Positions 8,039 through 15,813 of a stretch of DNA of 64,000 nt are shown piece after piece. This DNA is from Clostridium paraputrificum (GTDB lineage Bacteria; Bacillota; Clostridia; Clostridiales; Clostridiaceae). Positions within the stretch are counted from its first letter, which is position 1; the number at the start of each line of letters is the position of its first letter. The position numbers were made by a program, and so were the translations under genes. Location of the stretch: positions 264,501 through 328,500 of the forward strand of contig NZ_UAWH01000014.1 in NCBI RefSeq assembly GCF_900447045.1. The letters run 5' to 3'. The notes beneath the pieces are model-generated. The model did not search any database, was not told where the DNA came from, and worked only from the letters and a program-made list of their open reading frames with translations.

Positions 8039-8082
8039 ATTATAGAAAAGTAAAAGAACTTTTAATGGAGGATAGGATTGTA

Positions 8083-8988
8083 ATGAAGGTTGGAGTAATT
8101 ATGGGAGGAATCTCGTCAGAAAGAGAGATTTCTTTAAAAAGTGGTAATTCAGTAGTTGAAAATATAGATAAGAATAAGTATGAAGTGATTCCTATAGTTA
8201 TAGACAAGAAGGAAGACATAATAAATAAAGTAAAGGGAATTGATTTTGCGTTACTTGCTTTACATGGTCAATTTGGAGAAGATGGTACAGTTCAAGCAGT
8301 TCTACAAACACTTGGAATACCATATTCAGGATGTGGTCCATTAAGTAGTGCTGCATGTATGGATAAGGATATGACAAAGAGCCTACTTCAAGCAGAAGGA
8401 ATTAGAACAGCACCTTGGATCAATTTAAGATCTTGGGATGAAATTAACTATGAGGATATAAAAAAGTTAGGATACCCTGTTGTAGTAAAGCCTACTCATG
8501 GTGGGTCAAGTGTTGCTACTTTTATAATTAAAGAAGAAAAAGAGATTGAAAATGCTGTTAAAGAAGCTTTTAAGTGGGATAACGAAGTTATGATTGAAAA
8601 GTTTATAAAGGGAGATGAAATAACATGTCCTGTAATGGGAAGAGAAATGTTCCCTGTTGTAGCTATTAAGCCGCATGCAGAATTCTTTGATTATACTGCT
8701 AAGTATGCAGACGGTGGGTCAGATGAATTTGTAATTGAGCTTGAAAAATCTTTACACAAAGAAGTGGAAAAGATGGCATTAGACACATATAGAGCACTTA
8801 AGTGTTCAGTGTATGCAAGAATAGATATGATTATTACTGAAGGAGGTATTCCATATATTCTTGAGGTAAATACTCTACCAGGAATGACAAAGGCAAGTTT
8901 ATTTCCTAAGAGTGCAGCAGGAAGAGGAATAGACTTTAGTGGATTAATTGATTTAATAATTGAAAATTCTATAAAAGAAAAAAGATAA
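8083..8988 (+). CDS. ddl: D-alanine--D-alanine ligase
   Basis: Cytoplasmic ATP-grasp enzyme that joins two D-alanines for the peptidoglycan pentapeptide. From the chosen ATG it is 301 residues. Landmarks are GGISSEREISLKSG at the N-terminal substrate domain, ALHGQFGEDGTVQ, VKPTHGGSSVAT in the ATP-grasp fold, and ILEVNTLPGMT, the metal-binding end. An in-frame ATG at 8065 is part of the Shine-Dalgarno sequence itself (GGAGG at 8067-8071), so the ATG at 8083, which gives the family's MKVGVIMGG start, is preferred. It is a single-gene unit with its own promoter and terminator. The neighbouring VanS/VanR- and VanW-like genes do not make this a vancomycin resistance cluster. Confidence 0.95.
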   Translation: MKVGVIMGGISSEREISLKSGNSVVENIDKNKYEVIPIVIDKKEDIINKVKGIDFALLALHGQFGEDGTVQAVLQTLGIPYSGCGPLSSAACMDKDMTKSLLQAEGIRTAPWINLRSWDEINYEDIKKLGYPVVVKPTHGGSSVATFIIKEEKEIENAVKEAFKWDNEVMIEKFIKGDEITCPVMGREMFPVVAIKPHAEFFDYTAKYADGGSDEFVIELEKSLHKEVEKMALDTYRALKCSVYARIDMIITEGGIPYILEVNTLPGMTKASLFPKSAAGRGIDFSGLIDLIIENSIKEKR

Positions 8989-8992
8989 ATAG

Positions 8993-9033
8993 AAGTAGGA
9001 AAGTATTTTCTATAAGTGCTTTCCTACTTTTTT
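8993..9033. terminator. Terminator after ddl, shared with the convergent small gene
   Basis: AAGTAGGAAAG (8993-9003) pairs with CTTTCCTACTT (9019-9029), followed by Ts to 9033 on the plus strand. The right arm overlaps the stop of the convergent minus-strand gene. Confidence 0.88.
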
Positions 9034-9203
9034 ATTGTAGAGTAAATAAGTGATATTATAATCCCTAGCACTCCTCCTAGAGCAAAGAATAATTTGATAT
9101 ATCCAATTATTGCTCCTAGTATTGTTCCTATAGCTATCCCCAGAGCAATTCCTTTAGCTAAGTATTCACATTGTTTATCTGATAAATAAATTCTCTTAAA
9201 CAT
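9024..9203 (-). CDS. Small glycine-rich membrane protein, 59 residues
   Basis: Minus-strand frame starting MFKRIYLSDKQCEYLAKG and ending STIKK, with an AGAGGGGG ribosome-binding site 5-6 nt before the ATG. After a charged 17-residue head come two hydrophobic segments (about residues 18-38 and 39-54) joined by almost no loop. The first contains regularly spaced small residues (GIALGIAIGTILGAIIG), a glycine-zipper-like helix that could pack or oligomerise in the membrane. It is convergent with ddl and divergent from the NUDIX gene. I do not recognise a family and assign no function. The clean ribosome-binding site and hydrophobic pattern make it likely to be real. Confidence 0.7.
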   Translation of the reverse strand: MFKRIYLSDKQCEYLAKGIALGIAIGTILGAIIGYIKLFFALGGVLGIIISLIYSTIKK

Positions 9204-9328
9204 AAAAGCCCCCTCTTATATATTCTATTTATTAGAGTATTTAAACCTATTAAGTGTTTCAAAATATATAAAAAATTTAGATTATAATATAATAAATGTA
9301 CAATTGAATAATTTTAGGAGTGATAGTA

Positions 9329-9934
9329 ATGAAAATTAATGATATAAAAGAAAAGTTAAACTCTAAAGAAAGTTATATAAATGGATGGGAAAGGATGAAA
9401 AGGGCATCCATAATAATTCCTCTCATAGATATAAACGAAGAAGTACATATTTTATTTCAAGTGAGGGCAAAAAAATTAAAAAGTCAGCCAGGAGATGTTT
9501 GTTTTCCTGGAGGCAAAATAGATAAATTCGAAACTCCAAAGGAAGCTGCTTTAAGAGAAATAGATGAGGAACTTGGATTAAAAGATGTTGAAATAATAAA
9601 AGAAATGGATATTTTAATTAGACATGATGGTCTGATAATACATCCTTTTGTAGCGATGGTTAAAAATATAGATAAATTAGATATAAACGAGGATGAGGTT
9701 GAGGAAATATTTTATATCCCATTATCTTATCTTTTAGAGTATACCCCTATGGAAGTGAAAAATAAGCTGATAATTGAAAGAGGAGAGAACTTTCCTTATG
9801 ATTTAATTGAAGGTGGGAAAAACTATCAGTTTAAAACAGGTGAGTATATATCCACATTTTATCAATATAAAGATTACGTTATATGGGGGATAACAGCATC
9901 CATGTTAAAGGATTTTATAAATAATATAAAGTAG
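9329..9934 (+). CDS. NUDIX hydrolase, CoA pyrophosphatase type
   Basis: Cytoplasmic pyrophosphohydrolase of about 201 residues. The NUDIX box G-x5-E-x7-REUxEExGU is complete: GKIDKFE, then seven residues, then REIDEELGL. The preceding segment RAKKLKSQPGDVCFPGG is the extension typical of the NudL/YeaB coenzyme A pyrophosphatases, which cut CoA to phosphopantetheine and 3',5'-ADP. A GTG at 9320 is in frame but lies in the Shine-Dalgarno (AGGAG 9316-9320); the ATG at 9329 is 8 nt downstream and is chosen. CoA specificity is inferred from this extended motif. Confidence 0.85.
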   Translation: MKINDIKEKLNSKESYINGWERMKRASIIIPLIDINEEVHILFQVRAKKLKSQPGDVCFPGGKIDKFETPKEAALREIDEELGLKDVEIIKEMDILIRHDGLIIHPFVAMVKNIDKLDINEDEVEEIFYIPLSYLLEYTPMEVKNKLIIERGENFPYDLIEGGKNYQFKTGEYISTFYQYKDYVIWGITASMLKDFINNIK

Positions 9935-9942
9935 TTTCACCG

Positions 9943-9990
9943 TTAAGAAAATATTAAGAAGTTATCTACTTTTATATTAAGAAGTAAGAA
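9943..9990 (+). promoter_or_regulatory. Direct repeats TTAAGAA, probable response-regulator binding sites
   Basis: TTAAGAA occurs at 9943-9949, 9954-9960 and 9977-9983, with a partial copy ending at 9990. The first two are exactly 11 bp apart and the third is 23 bp further, the spacing used by OmpR/PhoB-type regulators that bind one face of DNA. They lie just upstream of a -10 (GATAAT 10013-10018) that lacks a good -35. This suggests the response regulator encoded next activates its own promoter. Confidence 0.5.
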
Positions 9991-10056
9991 GTAGAATAAA
10001 AGCATAAACTCTGATAATATCTATGGTGAAAAAGGAATTTAGAGGAGGAAATTAAA

Positions 10057-10764
10057 ATGGAAAAAATATTAATAGTTGATGATGAGAAAGAAATAAGAGA
10101 TTTAGTTGAAATATATTTAAAAGGTGAAGGCTATAAGACTGTAAAAGCAGGAGATGGAGAAGAAGCATTATATGCATTGAGAAATGATCCGGAGATAGAT
10201 TTAATAATTTTAGATGTAATGATGCCAAAGTTAAATGGTATAGAGGCATGTTTGAAGATAAGAGAAGAAAGAGAATTACCAATAATAATGCTTTCTGCTA
10301 AGTCAGAAGATATGGATAAAATATTAGGATTAAATATGGGAGCAGATGATTATTTAACAAAACCTTTTAATCCATTAGAGCTAGTAGCTAGAGTAAAATC
10401 ACAGTTAAGAAGATATTATAGACTTAATCCTAAAGTTAAGGCACAGGTAATTGAGGAAATAAGCAATATTGTAACAATAGAAGATCTAGAAGTTAATTTA
10501 GATACACATGAGATATTTATTGATGGTAAAGAAGTAAAGCTTACTCCAACAGAGTTTGATATATTAGTTTTGCTTGCAAAAAACAGGGGCAAGGTGTTCT
10601 CTATTTCTAATATTTATGAAAGTGTATGGAACCAAGAATTTATGGAGTCCGATAATACTGTTATGGTCCATATAAGAAAGATAAGAGAAAAAATAGAATC
10701 TGATCCAAGGAAGCCTAGATTTATAAAAACCGTATGGGGAGTTGGATATAAAATTGAAAAATAA
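10057..10764 (+). CDS. OmpR/VanR-family response regulator
   Basis: Cytoplasmic two-component transcription factor of 235 residues. The receiver domain (1-120) has the acidic pair Asp8/Asp9, the phosphoacceptor Asp53 in LIILDVMMP, and Lys in LTKPF. The C-terminal winged helix (about 135-233) carries LTPTEFDILVLLAKNRGKVFS and the recognition-helix region NTVMVHIRKIREKI. It resembles VanR-type regulators but no van resistance genes are nearby. GGAGG precedes the ATG. The histidine kinase gene begins inside its 3' end, so the two are translationally coupled. TTAAGAA repeats upstream are likely its own sites. Confidence 0.95.
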   Translation: MEKILIVDDEKEIRDLVEIYLKGEGYKTVKAGDGEEALYALRNDPEIDLIILDVMMPKLNGIEACLKIREERELPIIMLSAKSEDMDKILGLNMGADDYLTKPFNPLELVARVKSQLRRYYRLNPKVKAQVIEEISNIVTIEDLEVNLDTHEIFIDGKEVKLTPTEFDILVLLAKNRGKVFSISNIYESVWNQEFMESDNTVMVHIRKIREKIESDPRKPRFIKTVWGVGYKIEK

Positions 10765-12253
10765 TGATAATTTTATAAAAAGATTAGGAAAAAAGATATA
10801 TAAATTAAAAATATTTAATCCTTTAAGAAAGTATATAGATATACTTATGATTAAAATAGAAAAATCTATACGATTTGAATTAATGGTTGTTGTGGGGATA
10901 TGTTTTGCTGTTTCATTTATCTTTTACGGAATGGCCAATAATGTAATGAGAAAGGAACATACTAATTCAAACATAGCATATAACTATCAAGAAATAGAGT
11001 ATAGTGCTAGAAATTACGTTAACTCAATTAATGGTCAGGAAGGATTAAAATTAGACGATAACAATTACTTTATTAATTTATTTGCACATGAAAGTGGAAA
11101 AGCTTATATTACAGACTTAGATGGAAATGTACTTCAAAAGTCTTCTAATGTTGTTGAAGATAAGATTGATATATTCTCCGTACTTTCTAGTGCAAATAGT
11201 AGCGAGTATGATGGTTACAGACCAATGGAAAGAAAGGTGATATATCCTCTTAACATATCAGGGCAAAGATGTTATTTTATATATTCAAATACACCATCTG
11301 CACATATTGAAGAAGATACATATATTGTGAGCAATTCCTTTTTAGCCTTAATTCTTTCTTGTCTTGTTTTTATAGTTATATTTATTATAGTTACAAATAA
11401 GAAGATGAAATATCTAGATGAAATTGCTTCTGGATTAAAAATTATTGCAAATGGAGATTTAAGTCATCATATAGAAGAAAGAGGCAGTGATGAGATAAGA
11501 AATCTTGCATCTAATATAAATTATATGGCTGAAGAGGTTAATAGAAAGATTGAAGCAGAAAGAAAGGCGGAAAAGACAAAGGCTGACTTAATTACCAATG
11601 TGTCCCATGACTTGAGAACTCCTTTAACATCTATAATGGGGTATATAGGATTAATTAAAGAGGGAAGATATGAGAATGAAGAAACAATGAAAGAGTATCT
11701 TGGTATAGCCTTTAATAAAGCTGAAAAGCTTAAGGGGTTAATAGAGGATTTATTTGAGTATACAAAGCTTGATAATGGGGGAATAAAATTAAATAAGAGC
11801 AAGGTTAATTTAACAGAGTTTTTATTTCAATTAACAGAAGAATTAACACCATTATTTGAAGAAAGTGGATTAAGTATAATAAAGAGTGCAACAGAAGATA
11901 GAATAATGGTTGATTTAGATGCAGACAAAATGTTAAGAGTATTTGAAAATCTATTAACTAACTCAATAAAATATTCTTTTAAGCCTGGAAATATTGTGAT
12001 TGGAGTTTATGAAAGTAATGGATATGCAACTGTTGCAGTAAGAAATAAGGGTGAGACAATACCAAAAGAAAAACTAGAAAAGTTGTTTGAAAGATTTTAT
12101 AGAGTTGAGGAATCTAGAAATACTCAAACTGGTGGGACAGGATTAGGTCTTGCCATAGCTAAAAATATTGTAGATTTGCATGAAGGGCAAATTTGGGCCG
12201 AGTGTTATGGCGAAGATATTAGTTTCTATGTAAAATTAAAAATATCAGAATAA
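10754..12253 (+). CDS. Sensor histidine kinase (VanS-like)
   Basis: Inner-membrane sensor kinase, partner of the preceding regulator. A basic cytoplasmic head is followed by a membrane segment (LMVVVGICFAVSFIFYG), an extracytoplasmic domain of about 125 residues, and a second membrane segment (LALILSCLVFIVIFIIV). Then come HAMP (MKYLDEIASGL to NINYMAEEV), the dimerisation helix with His285 in NVSHDLRTPLTS, and the ATPase domain with N box LLTNSIKYS and G box GTGLGLAIAKNIV. There is no ATG near the front. TTG codons at 10742 and 10754 are candidates; the GGGGAG at 10736-10741 abuts the first and is 12 nt from the second, so 10754 is preferred with moderate certainty. The ligand is unknown. Confidence 0.92.
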   Translation: MKNNDNFIKRLGKKIYKLKIFNPLRKYIDILMIKIEKSIRFELMVVVGICFAVSFIFYGMANNVMRKEHTNSNIAYNYQEIEYSARNYVNSINGQEGLKLDDNNYFINLFAHESGKAYITDLDGNVLQKSSNVVEDKIDIFSVLSSANSSEYDGYRPMERKVIYPLNISGQRCYFIYSNTPSAHIEEDTYIVSNSFLALILSCLVFIVIFIIVTNKKMKYLDEIASGLKIIANGDLSHHIEERGSDEIRNLASNINYMAEEVNRKIEAERKAEKTKADLITNVSHDLRTPLTSIMGYIGLIKEGRYENEETMKEYLGIAFNKAEKLKGLIEDLFEYTKLDNGGIKLNKSKVNLTEFLFQLTEELTPLFEESGLSIIKSATEDRIMVDLDADKMLRVFENLLTNSIKYSFKPGNIVIGVYESNGYATVAVRNKGETIPKEKLEKLFERFYRVEESRNTQTGGTGLGLAIAKNIVDLHEGQIWAECYGEDISFYVKLKISE

Positions 12254-12258
12254 AAGTA

Positions 12259-12310
12259 ACTTTCTCTCTATATATGGAATAACATGTTAGAGAGAAAGTA
12301 TTTTTATTTT
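12259..12310 (+). terminator. Terminator between histidine kinase and lysozyme genes
   Basis: ACTTTCTCTCT (12259-12269) pairs perfectly with AGAGAGAAAGT (12289-12299), followed by TTTTTATTTT. An ATG at 12284 lies in its loop and is therefore not a plausible start for the next gene. Confidence 0.82.
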
Positions 12311-12319
12311 GGAGGAAAT

Positions 12320-13261
12320 ATGCAAAATAAAAGTCCAAATAGTAGATTTGGAATTGATATTAATGAGTATACTCAAGGCGTGAATTTTCAAGTATTAGCA
12401 ACAAAGATTGACTTTTTATACTTAAGAGCATCAGGGTCTGCTACAGGTAGGTTTAGGGTAGATAGAAAGTTTATAGGATTTGCAAGAGAGGCTAGAAATT
12501 ATGGTATTCCTGTAGGTGCATATCATTTTGGAGTACCATCATACGATCTGACTGATGCAGATAGACAGTGTGATGACTTTATAGATGTACTTCAACAGGG
12601 ATTTGGTGCAAAAGATTACGGTGATTTGTTTCCAGTATTGGATGTAGAAACTCCTGTTGAAAATAAACTTCCAACAGCAACTTTAATTGATTGGATAGAC
12701 AGATTTAGGAAGAGATTTGAAAAGAAAACTAGAAGAAGATTAATGTTATATACAGGTGCATTCTTTATTGATGAATACAATAACTTTTATGTTCCTGGTA
12801 GAGGATACCCACTTAAAAATATGTTATTATGGATTGCAATGTATACGAAGATACCTGGAAATCCTCCATATCCTAAGGATCAAGGTGGTTGGAGTAAATG
12901 GAGAATATGGCAATTTAGCGAAGATTTAGTTGTAGAAGGTGTAGGAAACCCAGTGGACGCTAATTGGGGACCTGATAATGTGGATCTATTAACTCAACCT
13001 AGTATAGTAACTGGATTAAAAGCTATAGAAAGCGGAGGACAAGTAATTGTTTCTTGGAGTAGAGTTCCCGATGTCGATTTATTAGGATATAATATTTTTG
13101 CCAATGGAAATTGGCTTGGAACTGTAGATGCAGAAGACACAGAATTTAGAATTGCAAGAAGTAAAATACCTGTTAAGACAGGAACAGCAGTAAAAATTGC
13201 AGTCGAAGCTTTTGACTATGATGGAGAAGTGTCAAAGAGAAGAGCCACAGTTACATTATAA
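12320..13261 (+). CDS. Glycoside hydrolase family 25 lysozyme with C-terminal beta-sandwich
   Basis: Predicted muramidase cutting peptidoglycan between MurNAc and GlcNAc, 313 residues. The catalytic barrel (about 8-225) starts GIDINEYTQGVNF and has the DxE catalytic pair in FPVLDVETP; ANWGPDNVD closes it. Residues about 228-313 look like a fibronectin type III-like sandwich (VSWSRVPDVDLLGYNIFANG). There is no signal peptide, so it is either released by lysis, exported by an unusual route, or a stranded phage endolysin; no holin or phage gene is adjacent. GGAGG at 12311-12315 supports this start. It is transcribed as a single gene between two terminators. Confidence 0.88.
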   Translation: MQNKSPNSRFGIDINEYTQGVNFQVLATKIDFLYLRASGSATGRFRVDRKFIGFAREARNYGIPVGAYHFGVPSYDLTDADRQCDDFIDVLQQGFGAKDYGDLFPVLDVETPVENKLPTATLIDWIDRFRKRFEKKTRRRLMLYTGAFFIDEYNNFYVPGRGYPLKNMLLWIAMYTKIPGNPPYPKDQGGWSKWRIWQFSEDLVVEGVGNPVDANWGPDNVDLLTQPSIVTGLKAIESGGQVIVSWSRVPDVDLLGYNIFANGNWLGTVDAEDTEFRIARSKIPVKTGTAVKIAVEAFDYDGEVSKRRATVTL

Positions 13262-13278
13262 TAAAAAGCTAAGAAAAG

Positions 13279-13319
13279 ATTATATCAAGAATAGTGATAT
13301 TCTTGATATAATTTTTTTA
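13279..13319 (+). terminator. Strong terminator after the GH25 gene
   Basis: ATTATATCAAGAAT (13279-13292) and ATTCTTGATATAAT (13299-13312) form a perfect 14-bp stem, followed by a run of seven Ts. Confidence 0.93.
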
Positions 13320-13450
13320 TTCTTTAGGGAGCCCATATTAATAAAAATTTAAGGTGAAATACTAGATTCTTCATCTTATATTTTTATTGCATTTATTATA
13401 TAATTAATGTGAAAAGTTTTTTATCACTTTATAGGAAAGGAGTTGACATA

Positions 13451-14890
13451 ATGAAGGATAAAAAAGATATTATTAAAGTTTTAAAGTCAAAATATTTTAT
13501 TATTTCGGGAATTATAGTTTTAATAATTGGTGCTTATTTAGCTTATACAGCATCGTTAAGTAAGCAGGTAAAGGCTTGGGATAACAAAACATATCCGGGA
13601 GTGACTGTTAAGGGAGTAGACCTTGGCGGAAAGACAAAAGAAGAGGTGGCACAAATTCTTAATGAAAAGTTTTCATCACAGTTAAGCGAAAAGGCAATTA
13701 ATATAACTGTTGAGAACAAGAAACTTTCATACAAGTATGGTGACTTAAATGCTAAGTATAATATAGATGAAGTGGCAGAAGAGGCAGTCTTATACGGTAA
13801 AGATACAAGTGCATATAATAAAAATAAACTAATAAAGAATAAAAGTAAAGAGACTCATGAAATACAAATGCGCTTAGTTTATGATGAAACACAAATAGCA
13901 AATATCGAGAAAGACATAAAGAAAGCTGTAGATATATCACCAGTTAATGCAACAATTTCTAAATCGGGAGATAGTTTTAATATTTCTAGTGATAAAGTTG
14001 GGTATACTCTTGATTCAACGGATTTAGATGCAAAGATGAAAGAAGCATTAAATGGAAATTTAGGTGAATCTACTGATTTAACATTTAACTTAAAAGAAGT
14101 ACAAGCTAAAGTTAAAAAATCAGATTTAGCTAAGATTAATGGGAAAATGTCAACATTTTCTACTCAATACAAGTCATCTACAGAAGATAGAAGCTATAAC
14201 ATAGAGTTTGTAACATCATTATTAAATGGTACTGTACTTATGCCAGGTGAAGAATTTAGTTATGGTGAACTATCACAAAGAGGTAAAGGTAAGTATAAAA
14301 TAGGTACTATGTATGTAAATAATAAGGTTGTTCCTGCAGAGGCTGGTGGAGTGTGTCAAGTATCAAGTACATTATATAATGCAGCTATGCAAGCTAATAT
14401 AAGATCTACTGAGAGAAGGAATCATTCATTACCAGTTGGATATGTAGCTCCAGGTTTAGATGCAACAATGGCTTGGGGAGGAGTAGACTATAAGTTTAAG
14501 AACCCATACGATTTCCCAATTTATATTGAAGGATATACACAAAATAAGGTTGTGACTATAAATATATATGGAAGGCCAAGTGCTCTTGATGGGAAAACTT
14601 ATAAACTAGTCAGCGAAGATTTAGGAACTATACCTCAAACAATTAAGTATAAGGATGATGCAAGTTTACCTAAGGGCACAGAAGTTGTAGAGGTAAAAGG
14701 TGCAGCAGGGCGTAAAGCAAGAGCTTATTTAGTTACTTATAAGGATGGAAAACAAATTAATAAGGAACTAATATCTACAGATACTTATGCACCACAACAA
14801 ACAGTTATTAGAAGGGGGACAGGCCCTGTAGCTGAACCAAATACACCTGAATCAACAGATAAAGAAGCTACAGGAACACCAACAGCATAA
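13451..14890 (+). CDS. VanW-family cell-wall protein with PG-binding and G5 domains
   Basis: Membrane-anchored extracytoplasmic protein of 479 residues. A single N-terminal membrane segment (YFIISGIIVLIIGAYLAY) is followed by a PG_binding_4-type region with PGVTVKGVDLGGKTKEE. The VanW domain contains LMPGEEFSYGE and AGGVCQVSSTLYNAAMQANI. A G5 domain follows (about 390-460), then a threonine/proline-rich tail. VanW is named from vancomycin clusters but is common in ordinary Clostridium genomes and its activity is not established; a cell-wall role is inferred from the domains. AAAGGAG at 13436-13442 selects this ATG over an in-frame one at 13409. The HAD gene follows by 19 bases. Confidence 0.9.
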   Translation: MKDKKDIIKVLKSKYFIISGIIVLIIGAYLAYTASLSKQVKAWDNKTYPGVTVKGVDLGGKTKEEVAQILNEKFSSQLSEKAINITVENKKLSYKYGDLNAKYNIDEVAEEAVLYGKDTSAYNKNKLIKNKSKETHEIQMRLVYDETQIANIEKDIKKAVDISPVNATISKSGDSFNISSDKVGYTLDSTDLDAKMKEALNGNLGESTDLTFNLKEVQAKVKKSDLAKINGKMSTFSTQYKSSTEDRSYNIEFVTSLLNGTVLMPGEEFSYGELSQRGKGKYKIGTMYVNNKVVPAEAGGVCQVSSTLYNAAMQANIRSTERRNHSLPVGYVAPGLDATMAWGGVDYKFKNPYDFPIYIEGYTQNKVVTINIYGRPSALDGKTYKLVSEDLGTIPQTIKYKDDASLPKGTEVVEVKGAAGRKARAYLVTYKDGKQINKELISTDTYAPQQTVIRRGTGPVAEPNTPESTDKEATGTPTA

Positions 14891-14909
14891 ATATTTTAGT
14901 GAGGATGTT

Positions 14910-15752
14910 ATGAGCTATAAAGTAATATGTATAGACGTAGATGGAACGTTGCTAGGTGAAAGTGGAATAATTCCAGAAGAGAATATTCTAGCAATAGAAC
15001 AAGCTTACAAAAAAGGTGTACAAGTAGTAATATCTACAGGAAGAATATATAGTAATGCTGTACAAATTGCTAAGAGAATACAGGTGAAGTCACCTGTTAT
15101 AGCTGCAAATGGTGCAGTAGTTAAGGATTGGTATAATGGTAAAACAATATTCCACGCATCATTTACAAGAGATGAGTATGAAAAGTTATTAGAGCTATTA
15201 TCAAAATATAAACTAGTAGCACATTTCTATACAATGGATAGGGTAATAGCTTATAGTGCTATTGGGAGTATTGCTGCTTTAGTATATAAGATGAAGAATT
15301 ATAGTAAAAGTAATAAGATATATGTTGATTCTTATCTTACATTAAAATCCTTAAGAAAAAAGCTTATAGATTTAGAAGGTCATATTGTTAAATGCGTACT
15401 ATATTCCATAGATAAAGAAAATTTACGTGGATTTAGAAAAGAAATAGAAGATAACTCAGACATGTCCGTATTTGGCGCTGGAAGCTACTCAATAGAGATT
15501 GGTCCAAAGGGAGTGTCTAAAGGTAATTCTGTTAAGATATTATCTAATTATTTAAGTATAAATATAGATGATGTTATATGTATTGGAGATAATGAAAATG
15601 ATATTGAAATGGTAAAGTATGCAGGCTTAGGAGTGGCTATGGGTAATGGAGTTGATAGCCTAAAAGAAGTGGCTGATTACGTTACTGATACCAATATAAA
15701 CAGTGGCGTTGCAAATGTCATAAATAAATTTATTTTAGCAAAAAATCCATGA
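14910..15752 (+). CDS. Cof-type HAD-superfamily phosphatase
   Basis: Cytoplasmic haloacid dehalogenase-like hydrolase, subfamily IIB, 280 residues. Motif I is DVDGTLL (residues 9-15) with the two catalytic aspartates. Motif II is the STGR segment, and motifs III/IV are KG then IGDNENDIEMV. The long cap domain between motifs II and III is typical of Cof/YwpJ/YidA phosphatases acting on sugar phosphates, FMN or similar small molecules. Substrate cannot be assigned. The ribosome-binding site is GTGAGGATG. Its stop codon lies in the left arm of the terminator. Confidence 0.9.
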   Translation: MSYKVICIDVDGTLLGESGIIPEENILAIEQAYKKGVQVVISTGRIYSNAVQIAKRIQVKSPVIAANGAVVKDWYNGKTIFHASFTRDEYEKLLELLSKYKLVAHFYTMDRVIAYSAIGSIAALVYKMKNYSKSNKIYVDSYLTLKSLRKKLIDLEGHIVKCVLYSIDKENLRGFRKEIEDNSDMSVFGAGSYSIEIGPKGVSKGNSVKILSNYLSINIDDVICIGDNENDIEMVKYAGLGVAMGNGVDSLKEVADYVTDTNINSGVANVINKFILAKNP

Positions 15753-15779
15753 TGAAATTCATGGATTTTTTTGTTTTAT
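15741..15779 (+). terminator. Rho-independent terminator overlapping the HAD gene stop
   Basis: AAAAATCCATGA (15741-15752) pairs with TCATGGATTTTT (15759-15770) and continues into a T-rich tail. Confidence 0.88.
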
Positions 15780-15813
15780 TAATACAATACTATTAATAAA
15801 AGAGGTGATAGTA

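Noticed and set aside
8010-8040. Sigma-54 promoter (TTGGCA before ddl)
   Set aside because: The -12 TTGC element is missing at the required spacing, while a good sigma-A promoter overlaps.
12284-12319. Upstream ATG as lysozyme start
   Set aside because: It lies in the loop of a terminator and has no ribosome-binding site; GGAGG points to the ATG at 12320.
8083-14890. Vancomycin resistance cluster (VanR/VanS/VanW-like genes near ddl)
   Set aside because: No VanH, VanA-type ligase or VanX; ddl is an ordinary housekeeping ligase with its own terminator and the genes are separate units.
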